Shown here piece after piece: positions 50,778 to 59,064 of a stretch of DNA of 64,000 bases. Location: contig NWQM01000016.1 in the NCBI GenBank assembly GCA_002798195.1, positions 62,001-126,000 of the forward strand. The letters are read 5' to 3'. The stretch comes from Lysobacteraceae bacterium NML03-0222. Lineage in GTDB: Bacteria; Pseudomonadota; Gammaproteobacteria; Xanthomonadales; Xanthomonadaceae. Position numbers and translations under genes: made by a program. How positions within the stretch are numbered: the first letter of the stretch is position 1; every line of letters begins with the position of its first letter. The notes beneath the pieces were generated by a model. It saw nothing but the letters and a program-made list of their open reading frames with translations. It ran no database searches and was not told the origin of the DNA.

Positions 50778-51185
50778 TCAAAAAGTCCGGGACTCGGAAC
50801 TCGGGACTCGGGACTCGGCATCGAGTCTTTGACTCAAGGCCTGATGCAGCCGCAGCAGCATCTGTCCCACCCGGTTGCAGGTGGAAAGACATTCCTGAAG
50901 CGCCAAGGCGGCTTCGGGAAAGAGTTCAATGGAAAGCAACAATTGTGTTTGAAGCTCGGCACAGGAGCCCTGTGCAATCGAAATAAAACGAAGATAATCC
51001 TTTAGGCTGGCACGGGCATTGCCTTCGGCGATATTCGAGGGAATCGAAACCGCCGAGCGCTGCAGTTGCGCACTCAAGCCATAACGTTCTTCGCGTGGAA
51101 GCCCTGAGGCAGCCTGATAGACCTGCTTGGCCAAAGCCATCGCCAATTGCCAGACCTCCAGCTCGCGAAAGTGCGAAATGCTCAA
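50778..51185 (-). CDS. S23-type four-helix-bundle protein
   Basis: This 135-residue protein belongs to the four-helix-bundle family known from 23S rRNA intervening sequences; signatures are FRELEVWQLAMALAKQVY, LPREERYGLSAQLQRSAVSIPSNIAEG and CAELQTQLLLS. The start is TTG at 51185, overlapping the carA stop (TTGA), with GGAG 8 bases upstream inside the repeat-flank. Residues 123-133 are encoded by a heptamer array (AESRVPSSESR). Related proteins include Avd of diversity-generating retroelements, but no reverse transcriptase or variable repeat is here. The function of free-standing copies is unknown. Confidence 0.88.
   Translation of the reverse strand: MSISHFRELEVWQLAMALAKQVYQAASGLPREERYGLSAQLQRSAVSIPSNIAEGNARASLKDYLRFISIAQGSCAELQTQLLLSIELFPEAALALQECLSTCNRVGQMLLRLHQALSQRLDAESRVPSSESRTF
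50791..50818 (+). repeat. Heptamer array, left (GACTCGG x4)
   Basis: Four 7-base units GACTCGG, the second changed to AACTCGG, preceded by a degenerate partial unit (50784-50790). It codes for the C-terminus of the S23-like protein on the minus strand. It pairs with the right array; including CGG at 50788-50790 the stem covers 50788-50818 and 51196-51226 with 30 of 31 bases matched. Confidence 0.9.
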
Positions 51186-52339
51186 GAGCCATGCTCCGAG
51201 TCCCGAGTCCCGAGTCCCGAGTCCCGCATCATCCCCACAAACCGGTCAAACAGGCCGTCCACATCATGCGGGCCGGGGCTGGCTTCGGGGTGTCCCTGGA
51301 AAGAAAGCGCCGGGGCATCGGTCAGTTCAATGCCTTGGTTGGTGTTATCAAACAGCGAGCGGTGGGTGGGACGGGCATTGGCAGGCAGCGTGGCTTCATC
51401 AATGCAGAAGCCATGATTCTGCGCGGTAATCAGCACCCGACCGCTGGCCAGCGCTTGCACCGGGTGGTTGCCGCCATGATGGCCGTGCGGCATTTTCATG
51501 GTGTTGGCGCCGACCGCCAGCCCCAGCAACTGGTGCCCAAGGCAAATGCCGTAAACCGGCACGCGGGCGGCAAGCAATTCCTTGATGGCAGCGATGGCGT
51601 AATCACAGGGCTCCGGGTCACCCGGGCCATTGGAGAGGAATACGCCATCCGGGTTGATAGCCAACACTTCGGCTGCCGGTGTGGTGGCTGGGAACACATG
51701 CACCTCGCAACCACGGTCGGCCAGCATGCGCAGAATATTGGCCTTGACGCCGAAGTCATAGGCCGCAACCTTGAAGCGTTTGGCCGGCTGAGTGAAGGCA
51801 TTGGCATCCAAATCCAGCGAGCCTTCCGTCCACACATAAGGCTTGGGCGTAGTGACTTCACGCGCCAAGTCCATGCCCTTGAGACCGGGGAACTTGCGCG
51901 CCGCTTCAATCGCGGCAGCCTCGTCCACCACTTCGCCCGCCATGATGGCGCCGTTTTGCGCGCCCTTCTCGCGCAGCAGGCGGGTCAGCTTGCGGGTATC
52001 AATCCCGGCAATCCCCTGAATACCACGCGCCTTCATCCATTCCGGCAACGACATTTCGCTGCGCCAGTTGCTGGGGCGGCGCGGCACATCGCGCACAATC
52101 AAGCCCGCCGACCACACCTTGGCAGCCTCATCATCCTGCGCAGTCATGCCGGTATTGCCGATATGCGGATAGGTCAGCGTCACCAACTGACGTGCATAGG
52201 AGGGATCGGTGAGGATTTCCTGATAGCCGGTCATGCTGGTGTTGAATACCACCTCACCGACCGACAGGCCGGGCGCACCAATGGAAACGCCCCGGAAGAC
52301 AGTACCGTCTTCGAGCGCGAGAATTGCTGTATGAGTCAC
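51182..52339 (-). CDS. carA: Carbamoyl-phosphate synthase small subunit (glutaminase)
   Basis: The 385-residue subunit supplies ammonia from glutamine to CarB. The glutaminase triad is Cys266 (YGICLGHQLLG), His350 and Glu352 (FQGHPEASPGPHD). The natural end is near LFDRFVGMM (370); residues 372-385 (RDSGLGTRDSEHGS) are read from the right heptamer array and look like a foreign tail replacing the original stop. It is 130 bases after dapB, with a terminator between, so it should have its own promoter. Confidence 0.96.
   Translation of the reverse strand: MTHTAILALEDGTVFRGVSIGAPGLSVGEVVFNTSMTGYQEILTDPSYARQLVTLTYPHIGNTGMTAQDDEAAKVWSAGLIVRDVPRRPSNWRSEMSLPEWMKARGIQGIAGIDTRKLTRLLREKGAQNGAIMAGEVVDEAAAIEAARKFPGLKGMDLAREVTTPKPYVWTEGSLDLDANAFTQPAKRFKVAAYDFGVKANILRMLADRGCEVHVFPATTPAAEVLAINPDGVFLSNGPGDPEPCDYAIAAIKELLAARVPVYGICLGHQLLGLAVGANTMKMPHGHHGGNHPVQALASGRVLITAQNHGFCIDEATLPANARPTHRSLFDNTNQGIELTDAPALSFQGHPEASPGPHDVDGLFDRFVGMMRDSGLGTRDSEHGS
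51196..51223 (-). repeat. Heptamer array, right (GACTCGG x4 on the minus strand)
   Basis: Four perfect CCGAGTC units on the plus strand (GACTCGG on the minus), followed by the degenerate unit CCGCATC at 51224-51230. It is inverted relative to the left array and lies inside the last codons of carA. Confidence 0.92.
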
Positions 52340-52399
52340 GGGCTTCGCCTTGTATCAGAGCCTGGCCGCCGGGGCTGCCAGAGCGGAAACGGGGTTGCA

Positions 52400-52431
52400 A
52401 AAAACCGCCGAAGTGCGGCTGCAACTTCGGG
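52400..52431 (-). terminator. Rho-independent terminator between dapB and carA
   Basis: On the minus strand CCGAAGT (52431-52425) pairs with ACTTCGG (52415-52409) around a 9-base loop, followed after CGG by six T (52405-52400). It lies 39 bases past dapB and 61 bases before carA. Its place in front of carA would also allow attenuation, which I cannot show. Confidence 0.65.
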
Positions 52432-52469
52432 GGCGGAAGGGGTATAGGCGAGGATGGATTTTAGCCGGA

Positions 52470-53198
52470 TTACCCGGCCAAATCCAGTCCCAAAAGATCG
52501 CTTGGCGCATAAAAACCGGCAGGCTTGTCCGCCAGCCACAGCGCTGCCTGCAAGGCGCCGCGGGCAAAAATATCGCGGCTTGTGGCGCGATGAACCAGCT
52601 CGATGCGCTCTCCCGCCGCGGCAAATTGCACCCAATGCTCGCCGACAATATCCCCGGCACGGATGGCTGCGTAGTGCGGTGTGGCACCGCCCTTTTCTGC
52701 CGCCGCCCCCAGGCTCAGCGCGGTTCCTGAAGGCGCATCTTGTTTTTGCGTATGGTGCATCTCGATGATGTCGCAATCCCAGCCCGGCAAGGCACTGGCA
52801 GCCTTGCGCACCAGCTGCTGCAACAAGGCCACGCCGATGCTGAAGTTGCTGGCCCAAAGCACGGGAATCTCAGCCGCAGCCTCGCGCAATGCCGCCTGCT
52901 GTTCGGGCGCAAGCCCGGTGGTGCCCGATACCAATGGCCTGCCGCGATCACGCGCCAGCGCCAATGCGGCGTCAAAGCCCTGGGGCAAGCTGAAGTCCAG
53001 CAATACATCAAACGCCGGCACAGCGTGCAGCTCACTGGCGGCAAAATACGCCACGCCCTGATTGACCCGCTCCAACGGCTGACGGCGTGATACTGCCAAA
53101 GGCGCGGCAAAGCGCTCATCTTCGGCCACCAAGCGCAGCAAGGTCTGCCCCATGCGCCCGTAAGCACCGTGAATGAGCAAAGTGAGCGGCGTGTTCAT
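52470..53198 (-). CDS. dapB: 4-hydroxy-tetrahydrodipicolinate reductase
   Basis: The 242-residue enzyme acts in lysine and diaminopimelate synthesis with NAD(P)H. The Rossmann loop is HGAYGRMGQ (10-18), and the catalytic block is EMHHTQKQDAPSGTA. The protein is shorter than E. coli DapB (about 270). The start at 53198 has GGGAG upstream; the longer frame adds 35 residues overlapping folP. It is 26 bases after folP and precedes carA, the dapB-carA order of many gammaproteobacteria. Confidence 0.95.
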   Translation of the reverse strand: MNTPLTLLIHGAYGRMGQTLLRLVAEDERFAAPLAVSRRQPLERVNQGVAYFAASELHAVPAFDVLLDFSLPQGFDAALALARDRGRPLVSGTTGLAPEQQAALREAAAEIPVLWASNFSIGVALLQQLVRKAASALPGWDCDIIEMHHTQKQDAPSGTALSLGAAAEKGGATPHYAAIRAGDIVGEHWVQFAAAGERIELVHRATSRDIFARGALQAALWLADKPAGFYAPSDLLGLDLAG

Positions 53199-53224
53199 GA
53201 CAACTCTCCCATCCATCGCAGGAC

Positions 53225-54124
53225 TCAAAAAATTTCCGGCCATTCCGGCGCTGACACTGTCTTTTCTTTGCGTGGCACGCTGACTTCTGCCAGCGCCTGC
53301 CAAACTTTCAGTGCATCCACGGTAGCCGCCACATCATGAACCCGGACGATGGCAGCACCGCGCTCGACCGCCAGAAGATGCGCAGCCACCGAGCCATGCA
53401 GGCGTTCCTGCGGGTTGTCGCGCCCGGTGATTTCACCAATGCTGCGCTTGCGTGAAAGCCCGGCCAATAGCGGCACACCCAGCTCGGCAAAGCGCGCAAG
53501 CTGTGCCAGCAGTTGCAAGTTGTGCGCTAGTGTTTTGCCAAAGCCAAAGCCCGGGTCCACCACGATTTGCTTGCGGTCGATGCCGGCCATTTCACAGGCA
53601 AACATGCGTTCGGCCAGAAACCGATACACTTCAGCGACCACATCCTGATACTGCGGCGCCTGCTGCATGCTGCGCGGCTCACCCTGCATATGCATCAGTA
53701 TTACCGGCACGCCAAGCCTTGCCGCCATTTCCAGCGCACCTTCGCGGCGCAAGGCATAGACATCATTGATGATGCCCGCACCTGCCGCCACTGCCGCCTG
53801 CATCACTTCCGGCTTGGAGGTATCGATACTGATGGGCACATCGACCTGCGCCGCCAATCCTTCAATCACCGGGATGACCCGCTGCAATTCCTCTTGCAAC
53901 GACACTTCGCCCGCACCGGGACGGGTGGACTCACCGCCAACATCCAGAATATCCGCGCCTTCTGACACCAGCTGCAGGCCATGGGCGATGGCCGCTTGCA
54001 CATCCTGATGCTGGCCGCCATCGGAAAAAGAATCCGGGGTGACATTGACAATGCCCATCACTTGCGGGCGCTGAAGCTGCAAGGTTTTACCGGCGCAATC
54101 GAGTTTGGGGGTGGTATCGAACAT
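53225..54124 (-). CDS. folP: Dihydropteroate synthase
   Basis: The 299-residue enzyme joins p-aminobenzoate to the pterin and is the sulfonamide target. Signatures are VMGIVNVTPDSFSDGG, DILDVGGESTRPGA, the DPGFGFGKTLAHN block and GLSRKRSIG. Start 54124 (MFDTTPKLD) is chosen because the 105-residue upstream extension lies inside the PAP2 gene. A C-terminal tail (KEKTVSAPEWPEIF) is a little longer than in E. coli. It is not next to glmM or ftsH here, unlike in E. coli. Confidence 0.95.
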   Translation of the reverse strand: MFDTTPKLDCAGKTLQLQRPQVMGIVNVTPDSFSDGGQHQDVQAAIAHGLQLVSEGADILDVGGESTRPGAGEVSLQEELQRVIPVIEGLAAQVDVPISIDTSKPEVMQAAVAAGAGIINDVYALRREGALEMAARLGVPVILMHMQGEPRSMQQAPQYQDVVAEVYRFLAERMFACEMAGIDRKQIVVDPGFGFGKTLAHNLQLLAQLARFAELGVPLLAGLSRKRSIGEITGRDNPQERLHGSVAAHLLAVERGAAIVRVHDVAATVDALKVWQALAEVSVPRKEKTVSAPEWPEIF

Positions 54125-54168
54125 CTGCTCTGTGGTCTGTGAATAGCGGTGTAGCTTACCTGCCAGGC

Positions 54169-54789
54169 TCACCTGCTGCGGCCCGATATCAGCCAGTAGC
54201 TGCCTATCACCCAAGCCAGTGCGGCTGCCCAGCCAGCGAGGATATCGCTCGGGTAATGCACGCCCAGGTACACGCGGGAGGCGCCCACCATCGGCACAAA
54301 AATCAGCATCGCGGCAATCACCGGCCAACGCATCCGGGTAGGCCAGAAAAGCAGCACCAATACCGCTGCCAGCGCCATCGAGCCCATGGCATGACCGCTG
54401 GGAAAGCTCCAGGTCGGCTCGGGCGCGATCGACGGCCATACATCAGGGCGTGCGCGGCTGAAGAGCCGCTTCAATGCCATATTCAGAAGACCCGAACCAG
54501 CCAATGCGAGTGCCGCAAATCCGGCTTCCTGCCAGCGCCGCCGCCAGGCCAGCCACAGTACCAACAGCACCGAAGCCGGTACCACGCCCCAGCCATAACC
54601 TGCGTCAGCGAAAAACAAAAAGCATTGATCCCACCACGGCGCATGTTGCTGCTCGGCCCAATGCAGCAGCGGCAGATCAAACGGCAGTGCAATGCCTGCG
54701 GCCACACAAACGGCAAGCACTGCAAACAACAGCAGGCATAGCCCGGCCAATAGCAGCGGGCGGCGAGCCCAGACAGATGATGGTTTCAT
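54169..54789 (-). CDS. PAP2-family membrane phosphatase
   Basis: The 206-residue protein has several membrane spans and the three PAP2 motifs: KRLFSRARP, FPSGH and SRVYLGVHYPSDILAG. Likely substrates are lipid phosphates such as undecaprenyl pyrophosphate or phosphatidic acid in the inner membrane; the sequence does not decide. The start at 54789 (MKPSSVWARR) avoids overlap with ispG, which ends 28 bases upstream. ispG and undecaprenyl metabolism share the isoprenoid route, a loose link. Confidence 0.9.
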   Translation of the reverse strand: MKPSSVWARRPLLLAGLCLLLFAVLAVCVAAGIALPFDLPLLHWAEQQHAPWWDQCFLFFADAGYGWGVVPASVLLVLWLAWRRRWQEAGFAALALAGSGLLNMALKRLFSRARPDVWPSIAPEPTWSFPSGHAMGSMALAAVLVLLFWPTRMRWPVIAAMLIFVPMVGASRVYLGVHYPSDILAGWAAALAWVIGSYWLISGRSR

Positions 54790-54817
54790 GCATGTCTGCG
54801 GAGCAGTGCCCGCACCC

Positions 54818-56068
54818 TCAGATGCCCGCCTGATAGCGTCTGGCAACATAGTCATCAATCAGCGCGATGAATTCGTGGGCGATGTTTTCACCGCGCAAGG
54901 TGACGGCTTTCTCGCCATCGATAAATACCGGCGCAGAAGGCGCTTCGCCAGTGCCAGGCAGCGAGATGCCGATATTGGCGTGGCGCGACTCCCCGGGGCC
55001 ATTGACCACGCAGCCCATCACCGCCAGCGTCATGTTCTCGGCACCGGGATGCTTGATTTTCCACTCCGGCATACGCTCGCGCACATGTGCCTGCACCACC
55101 TTGGCCAGCTCCTGGAAGAATTCGCTGGTGGTACGGCCACAGCCCGGGCAGGCGGTCACCATCGGCGTAAAGGCGCGCAGCCCCATGGTTTGCAGCAGTT
55201 CCTGGGCGACAATCACTTCCTGGGTGCGCGATTGCCCCGGCTCGGGGGTGAGCGAAATGCGGATGGTGTCGCCAATGCCCTCCTGCAGCAGCACTGCCAG
55301 TGCGGCACTGCTGGCGACAATTCCCTTGCTGCCGATACCGGCCTCGGTCAGCCCCAGATGCAGGGCAAAATCGCTGCGCCGCGCCAGATCGCGGTACACC
55401 GCAATCAGCTCCTGCACGCCGCTGACCTTGGCACTCAAGATGATGCGATCGCGCCCAAGGCCAAGCTCGACGGCGCGCTCGGCCGAATCCAGCGCGCTGC
55501 GAATCAAGGCTTCGCGCAGCACCCGTCCGGCATCCCAAGGCTCGGCGCGTCCGGCATTTTCGTCCATCAATGCAGCTGCAAGGCTTTGGTCGAGCGAGCC
55601 CCAGTTGGCGCCGATGCGCACCGGCTTGGCGTACTGGATGGCAAATTCGATGAGCTGGGCAAACTGGGTGTCCTTCTTCTTGCCAAAGCCGACATTGCCG
55701 GGATTGATGCGGTATTTCGCCAGCCGCTCGGCACAGGCTGGCTCATTGGCCAGCAAGGTATGGCCGTTGTAATGGAAATCGCCAATCAGCGGCACTTCAA
55801 TGCCCATCATCGCCAGCTTGTCGGCAATGCGCGGGATGGCGGCGGCGGATTCGGCATTATTGACGGTAAGCCGCACCAGCTCCGAGCCTGCCCGCCACAG
55901 CGCCGCCACCTGCTTGACGGTGGCAGCCACATCGGCGGTATCGGTATTGGTCATCGACTGCACCACCACCGGCGCATCGCCGCCCACGCGCACGCCACCA
56001 ATCTGCACGCTGCGCGTCACATGGCGGGACATCGGGCCAAAGGAAAAAGTCTGGGTCTCATCATTCAT
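54818..56068 (-). CDS. ispG: 4-hydroxy-3-methylbut-2-en-1-yl diphosphate synthase
   Basis: The 416-residue iron-sulfur enzyme (GcpE) converts MEcPP to HMBPP in the MEP pathway. The N-terminal barrel contains VRVGGDAPVVVQSMTNTDT and RINPGNVG; the [4Fe-4S] cysteines are in TACPGCGRT and VMGCVVNGPGE. Start 56068 is chosen since the frame upstream overlaps the divergent xseA. It opens the long minus-strand series that runs to recJ. Confidence 0.95.
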   Translation of the reverse strand: MNDETQTFSFGPMSRHVTRSVQIGGVRVGGDAPVVVQSMTNTDTADVAATVKQVAALWRAGSELVRLTVNNAESAAAIPRIADKLAMMGIEVPLIGDFHYNGHTLLANEPACAERLAKYRINPGNVGFGKKKDTQFAQLIEFAIQYAKPVRIGANWGSLDQSLAAALMDENAGRAEPWDAGRVLREALIRSALDSAERAVELGLGRDRIILSAKVSGVQELIAVYRDLARRSDFALHLGLTEAGIGSKGIVASSAALAVLLQEGIGDTIRISLTPEPGQSRTQEVIVAQELLQTMGLRAFTPMVTACPGCGRTTSEFFQELAKVVQAHVRERMPEWKIKHPGAENMTLAVMGCVVNGPGESRHANIGISLPGTGEAPSAPVFIDGEKAVTLRGENIAHEFIALIDDYVARRYQAGI

Positions 56069-56101
56069 ACGCGCATTGTAATTGCCCGTATCCTTATCGC
56101 C

Positions 56102-57592
56102 ATGCAAACACCCGCTGCCGACCAGATTCTGACCCCATCGCAACTCAACACACTGGCGCGCGGCCTGCTGGAGGACAGCTTCCCGCTGCTCTGGATTGAA
56201 GCAGAGCTGGGCAATGTGGCGCGGCCAGCTTCCGGGCATTTGTATTTCAATCTGAAAGATGCCCGCGCCCAGGTGCGGGCGGCAATGTTCCGTGGCCGGG
56301 CGGCCAGCTTGCGCTTTGCCCCGCGCGAAGGCCAGAAAGTGCTGGCGCGTGGCAAGCTCACCCTGTACGAGCCACGCGGCGATTACCAAATCATCATCGA
56401 GCAGATGGAAGAAGCAGGAGAAGGCGCACTGCGCCGCGCCTTTGAGGCCTTGAAGGCACGACTGCAAGCTGAAGGCCTGTTTGCCGCCGAACGCAAGCGC
56501 CCGCTGCCGTTTCTGCCGCGCCGCATTGCGGTACTGACTTCGCCCAGCGGCGCGGTGATACGCGATATCTGCTCGGTGCTCTCGCGCCGCTTTCCGCTCA
56601 TTGAGCTGGAACTGCTACCCATTCCGGTGCAAGGCGAAGGCGCGGCGGCACACATCACCCAGATGCTGCAACGCGCTCATGCCAGCGGCCGCTACGACCT
56701 GCTGCTCTTGGCACGCGGCGGCGGCTCGCTGGAAGATTTATGGGCGTTCAATGACGAGCAACTGGCGCACGCCATTGCCGCCTCGCCCATCCCGGTGGTC
56801 AGCGCCATCGGCCATGAAACCGACTTTACCCTGGCCGATTTTGCCGCCGACCTGCGCGCGCCCACGCCTTCGGCCGCGGCCGAGCTGATTGCCCCTGACC
56901 AGCAGGCCATTGCCCAGCGCCTAGGCCGTGCCCGGCAGCAGCTGCAAGCCAGGGCGCAACACCAGTTGCAGCAATCCATGCAGCAGCTTGACCATGCCCG
57001 CCTGCGGCTGGAAGCGGCCAGCCCAAGCACGCAGCTGCAATTTGCCCAGCTGCGCCAGCAGCAACTATGGCAGCGGCTGCGCAGCGCACTTTCGCAACGG
57101 CTGCAAACCGCTTTGCAGCGCACCACACAGGCAGTACGCGCATTGGAAGCCCACGCCCCGGAGCGCCGTCTGGCCTTGCTGGCCACCCGCCAGCAGGCGG
57201 TGGGACATCGTCTGCAACAGGCCTGGCAACACAGCTGGCAACGGGCACAGCAGCGCTGCCAATCTGCCGGGCAACGCCTGCAACACCAGCACCCCGGCGC
57301 ACGGCTGCAATACTGCCAACAGCGCCTTGCGCAGCTGGCACCACGCCCACAGGCTGCCATCGCCCAGCAGCTGCGGCTGCAACAGCAGCAGCTACAGGGA
57401 CTGGCACGCGCCCTGCATGCCATCAGCCCACTGGCCACACTCGGGCGCGGCTACAGCATCCTGCATAGTGCCGATGGCCGGGTGCTGCGCAGCGTCCACG
57501 CCGTGCAACCCGGCGACGCCCTCAACGCCCGCCTTGCCGATGGCACTTTGCAGCTGCAAGTCACCGCCCGCACTCCTTTGGAAGCCTCCTGA
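56102..57592 (+). CDS. xseA: Exodeoxyribonuclease VII large subunit
   Basis: The 496-residue subunit has an N-terminal OB domain (LWIEAELGNVARPASGHLYFNLKD), a nuclease domain with IAVLTSPSGAVIRDI, LLLARGGGSLEDLWAFND and SAIGHETDFTL, and a long Gln/Arg/Leu-rich coiled-coil region (about 270-440) ending with LGRGYSIL. Start is ATG 56102; the reading frame stays open far upstream antisense to ispG and must not be used. The gene shares one base with the aldehyde dehydrogenase that follows. xseB is not in the window. Confidence 0.95.
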   Translation: MQTPAADQILTPSQLNTLARGLLEDSFPLLWIEAELGNVARPASGHLYFNLKDARAQVRAAMFRGRAASLRFAPREGQKVLARGKLTLYEPRGDYQIIIEQMEEAGEGALRRAFEALKARLQAEGLFAAERKRPLPFLPRRIAVLTSPSGAVIRDICSVLSRRFPLIELELLPIPVQGEGAAAHITQMLQRAHASGRYDLLLLARGGGSLEDLWAFNDEQLAHAIAASPIPVVSAIGHETDFTLADFAADLRAPTPSAAAELIAPDQQAIAQRLGRARQQLQARAQHQLQQSMQQLDHARLRLEAASPSTQLQFAQLRQQQLWQRLRSALSQRLQTALQRTTQAVRALEAHAPERRLALLATRQQAVGHRLQQAWQHSWQRAQQRCQSAGQRLQHQHPGARLQYCQQRLAQLAPRPQAAIAQQLRLQQQQLQGLARALHAISPLATLGRGYSILHSADGRVLRSVHAVQPGDALNARLADGTLQLQVTARTPLEAS

Positions 57593-59022
57593 TGCCCATT
57601 GCCTCACACTACCCGCTTTATCTTGCCAACCAGCCGCAGACCACCACCGCGCAGCTGGATGTAGCCGACAAATACACGGGCAAGCACGCCACGCAAACCA
57701 GCCTGGCCGATGCGGCCATCATCGAGCGTGCGATTGCCGCGGGTGTGGCCGCACGTTCAAGCATGGCCGAGCTGCCCGCCGATGTGCGCCGCGATGTGCT
57801 GCTGCATTGTCTGCGCCGTTTTGAAGAACGTCATGAAGAACTGGCGCAACTGCTGTGCATCGAAGCGGGCAAGCCAATCCGCGATGCCCGCGGCGAAGTC
57901 ACAAGGCTTGTCGATACCTTCCGCATCGCCGCCGAAGAGGCCACCCGCATCAACGGGCAAACCCTGGAGCTGGCGGTTTCAGCGCGCAGCCGTGGCTATC
58001 GGGGCTTTACCCGCTACGTGCCGGTGGGGCTGTGCAGCTTCATCACACCGTTCAATTTCCCGCTGAATCTGGTTGCGCACAAAGTGGCGCCGGCGATTGC
58101 CGCAGGCTGCCCGTTCATTTTGAAGCCGTCGAGCAAAACCCCGCTGGGCGCGCTCGTCATCGCCGAGATTTTGGCCGAAACCGAGCTACCGCCGGGCGCC
58201 TTCTCCATCCTCCCCTGTCACGATACGGAGGCCGCGCCACTGGTGGAAGACCCGCGCATCGCGCTGTTCTCGTTTACCGGCGGGCCGGTTGGCTGGCAGC
58301 TCAAGGCGCGCGCCGGGCGCAAGAAGGTCACCCTGGAACTGGGCGGCAATGCCGCATGTATCGTGGATGCCGAACCCGGCGCCGCGCTCGAACATATCGC
58401 CGAACGGCTGATATTCGGAGGCTATTACCAAAGCGGACAAAGCTGCATCAGCGTGCAGCGCGTGCTGGTTCATCAACGTCACTACCCGACGCTGAAAGCC
58501 TTGCTCAAGGCGCGACTGGGGCAGCTTGTTGTCGGCAACCCGCATCAGGAAAACACTTTTATCGGCCCCCTGATTGACGAAGCGGCCGCCCGGCGTATTG
58601 AAGGCCAAATCACCGAAGCGCTTGAGCATGGCGCAACACTGATTCACGGCGAAGCGCGGCGTGGCAACTTGCTGCCCCCGCAACTTCTGGAAAACGTGCC
58701 CACCCATCTGCCGCTGTACCAGCAGGAAGCCTTCGCCCCGGTGATGCTTCTGGAAGCCTTTGAAGACTTTGACGAGGCGCTCGCGCGCGTTAACGCCAGC
58801 GATTACGGCCTGCAGGCAGGCGTGTTTACCGCCCGCCTCGACCATACCCTGCGCGCCTGGGACCGGCTGGAAGTGGGCGGCGTCATCATCGGCGATGTGC
58901 CCAGCTTCCGCGTCGACAACATGCCCTATGGCGGCGTGAAGGCATCCGGCAGCGGCCGCGAAGGCGTGCGCTCGGCCATCATCGACATGAGCGAAGAACG
59001 CTTGCTGGTGCTGCGCGGCTAA
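57592..59022 (+). CDS. NAD(P)-dependent aldehyde dehydrogenase
   Basis: The 476-residue enzyme has the family residues Glu249 (TLELGGNA) and nucleophile Cys285 (GQSCISVQR), plus FITPFNFPLNL and the FAPVMLL block. The GQSCISVQR motif recalls lactaldehyde, glyceraldehyde-3-phosphate or phosphonoacetaldehyde dehydrogenases rather than succinate-semialdehyde enzymes, but substrate cannot be given. TGATG overlap with xseA means coupled translation of two unrelated functions. Confidence 0.88.
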   Translation: MPIASHYPLYLANQPQTTTAQLDVADKYTGKHATQTSLADAAIIERAIAAGVAARSSMAELPADVRRDVLLHCLRRFEERHEELAQLLCIEAGKPIRDARGEVTRLVDTFRIAAEEATRINGQTLELAVSARSRGYRGFTRYVPVGLCSFITPFNFPLNLVAHKVAPAIAAGCPFILKPSSKTPLGALVIAEILAETELPPGAFSILPCHDTEAAPLVEDPRIALFSFTGGPVGWQLKARAGRKKVTLELGGNAACIVDAEPGAALEHIAERLIFGGYYQSGQSCISVQRVLVHQRHYPTLKALLKARLGQLVVGNPHQENTFIGPLIDEAAARRIEGQITEALEHGATLIHGEARRGNLLPPQLLENVPTHLPLYQQEAFAPVMLLEAFEDFDEALARVNASDYGLQAGVFTARLDHTLRAWDRLEVGGVIIGDVPSFRVDNMPYGGVKASGSGREGVRSAIIDMSEERLLVLRG

Positions 59023-59064
59023 CACGAAACAACGTCCAGGATGCTTTCCATTCCGCAATAAACC

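Larger units (their letters stand above)
50784..51230 (-). mobile_element. Putative S23 cassette bounded by inverted heptamer arrays
   Basis: The segment consists of the S23-like gene and the two inverted GACTCGG arrays at its borders. It interrupts carA-carB, which are adjacent in most bacteria, and both arrays run into coding sequence. Architecture parallels 23S rRNA intervening sequences (an S23 gene in the loop of an inverted-repeat stem). No transposase or target duplication is visible, so mobility is inference. Confidence 0.45.

Noticed and set aside
50784..51230. Heptamer arrays as a CRISPR array or as part of a diversity-generating retroelement
   Set aside because: Units are 7 bases with no spacers, and there is no reverse transcriptase, template repeat or cas gene nearby.
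54692..56101. Upstream extension of the xseA frame to 966 codons
   Set aside because: The extra part is antisense to ispG, whose iron-sulfur motifs are intact; XseA motifs begin only after 56102.
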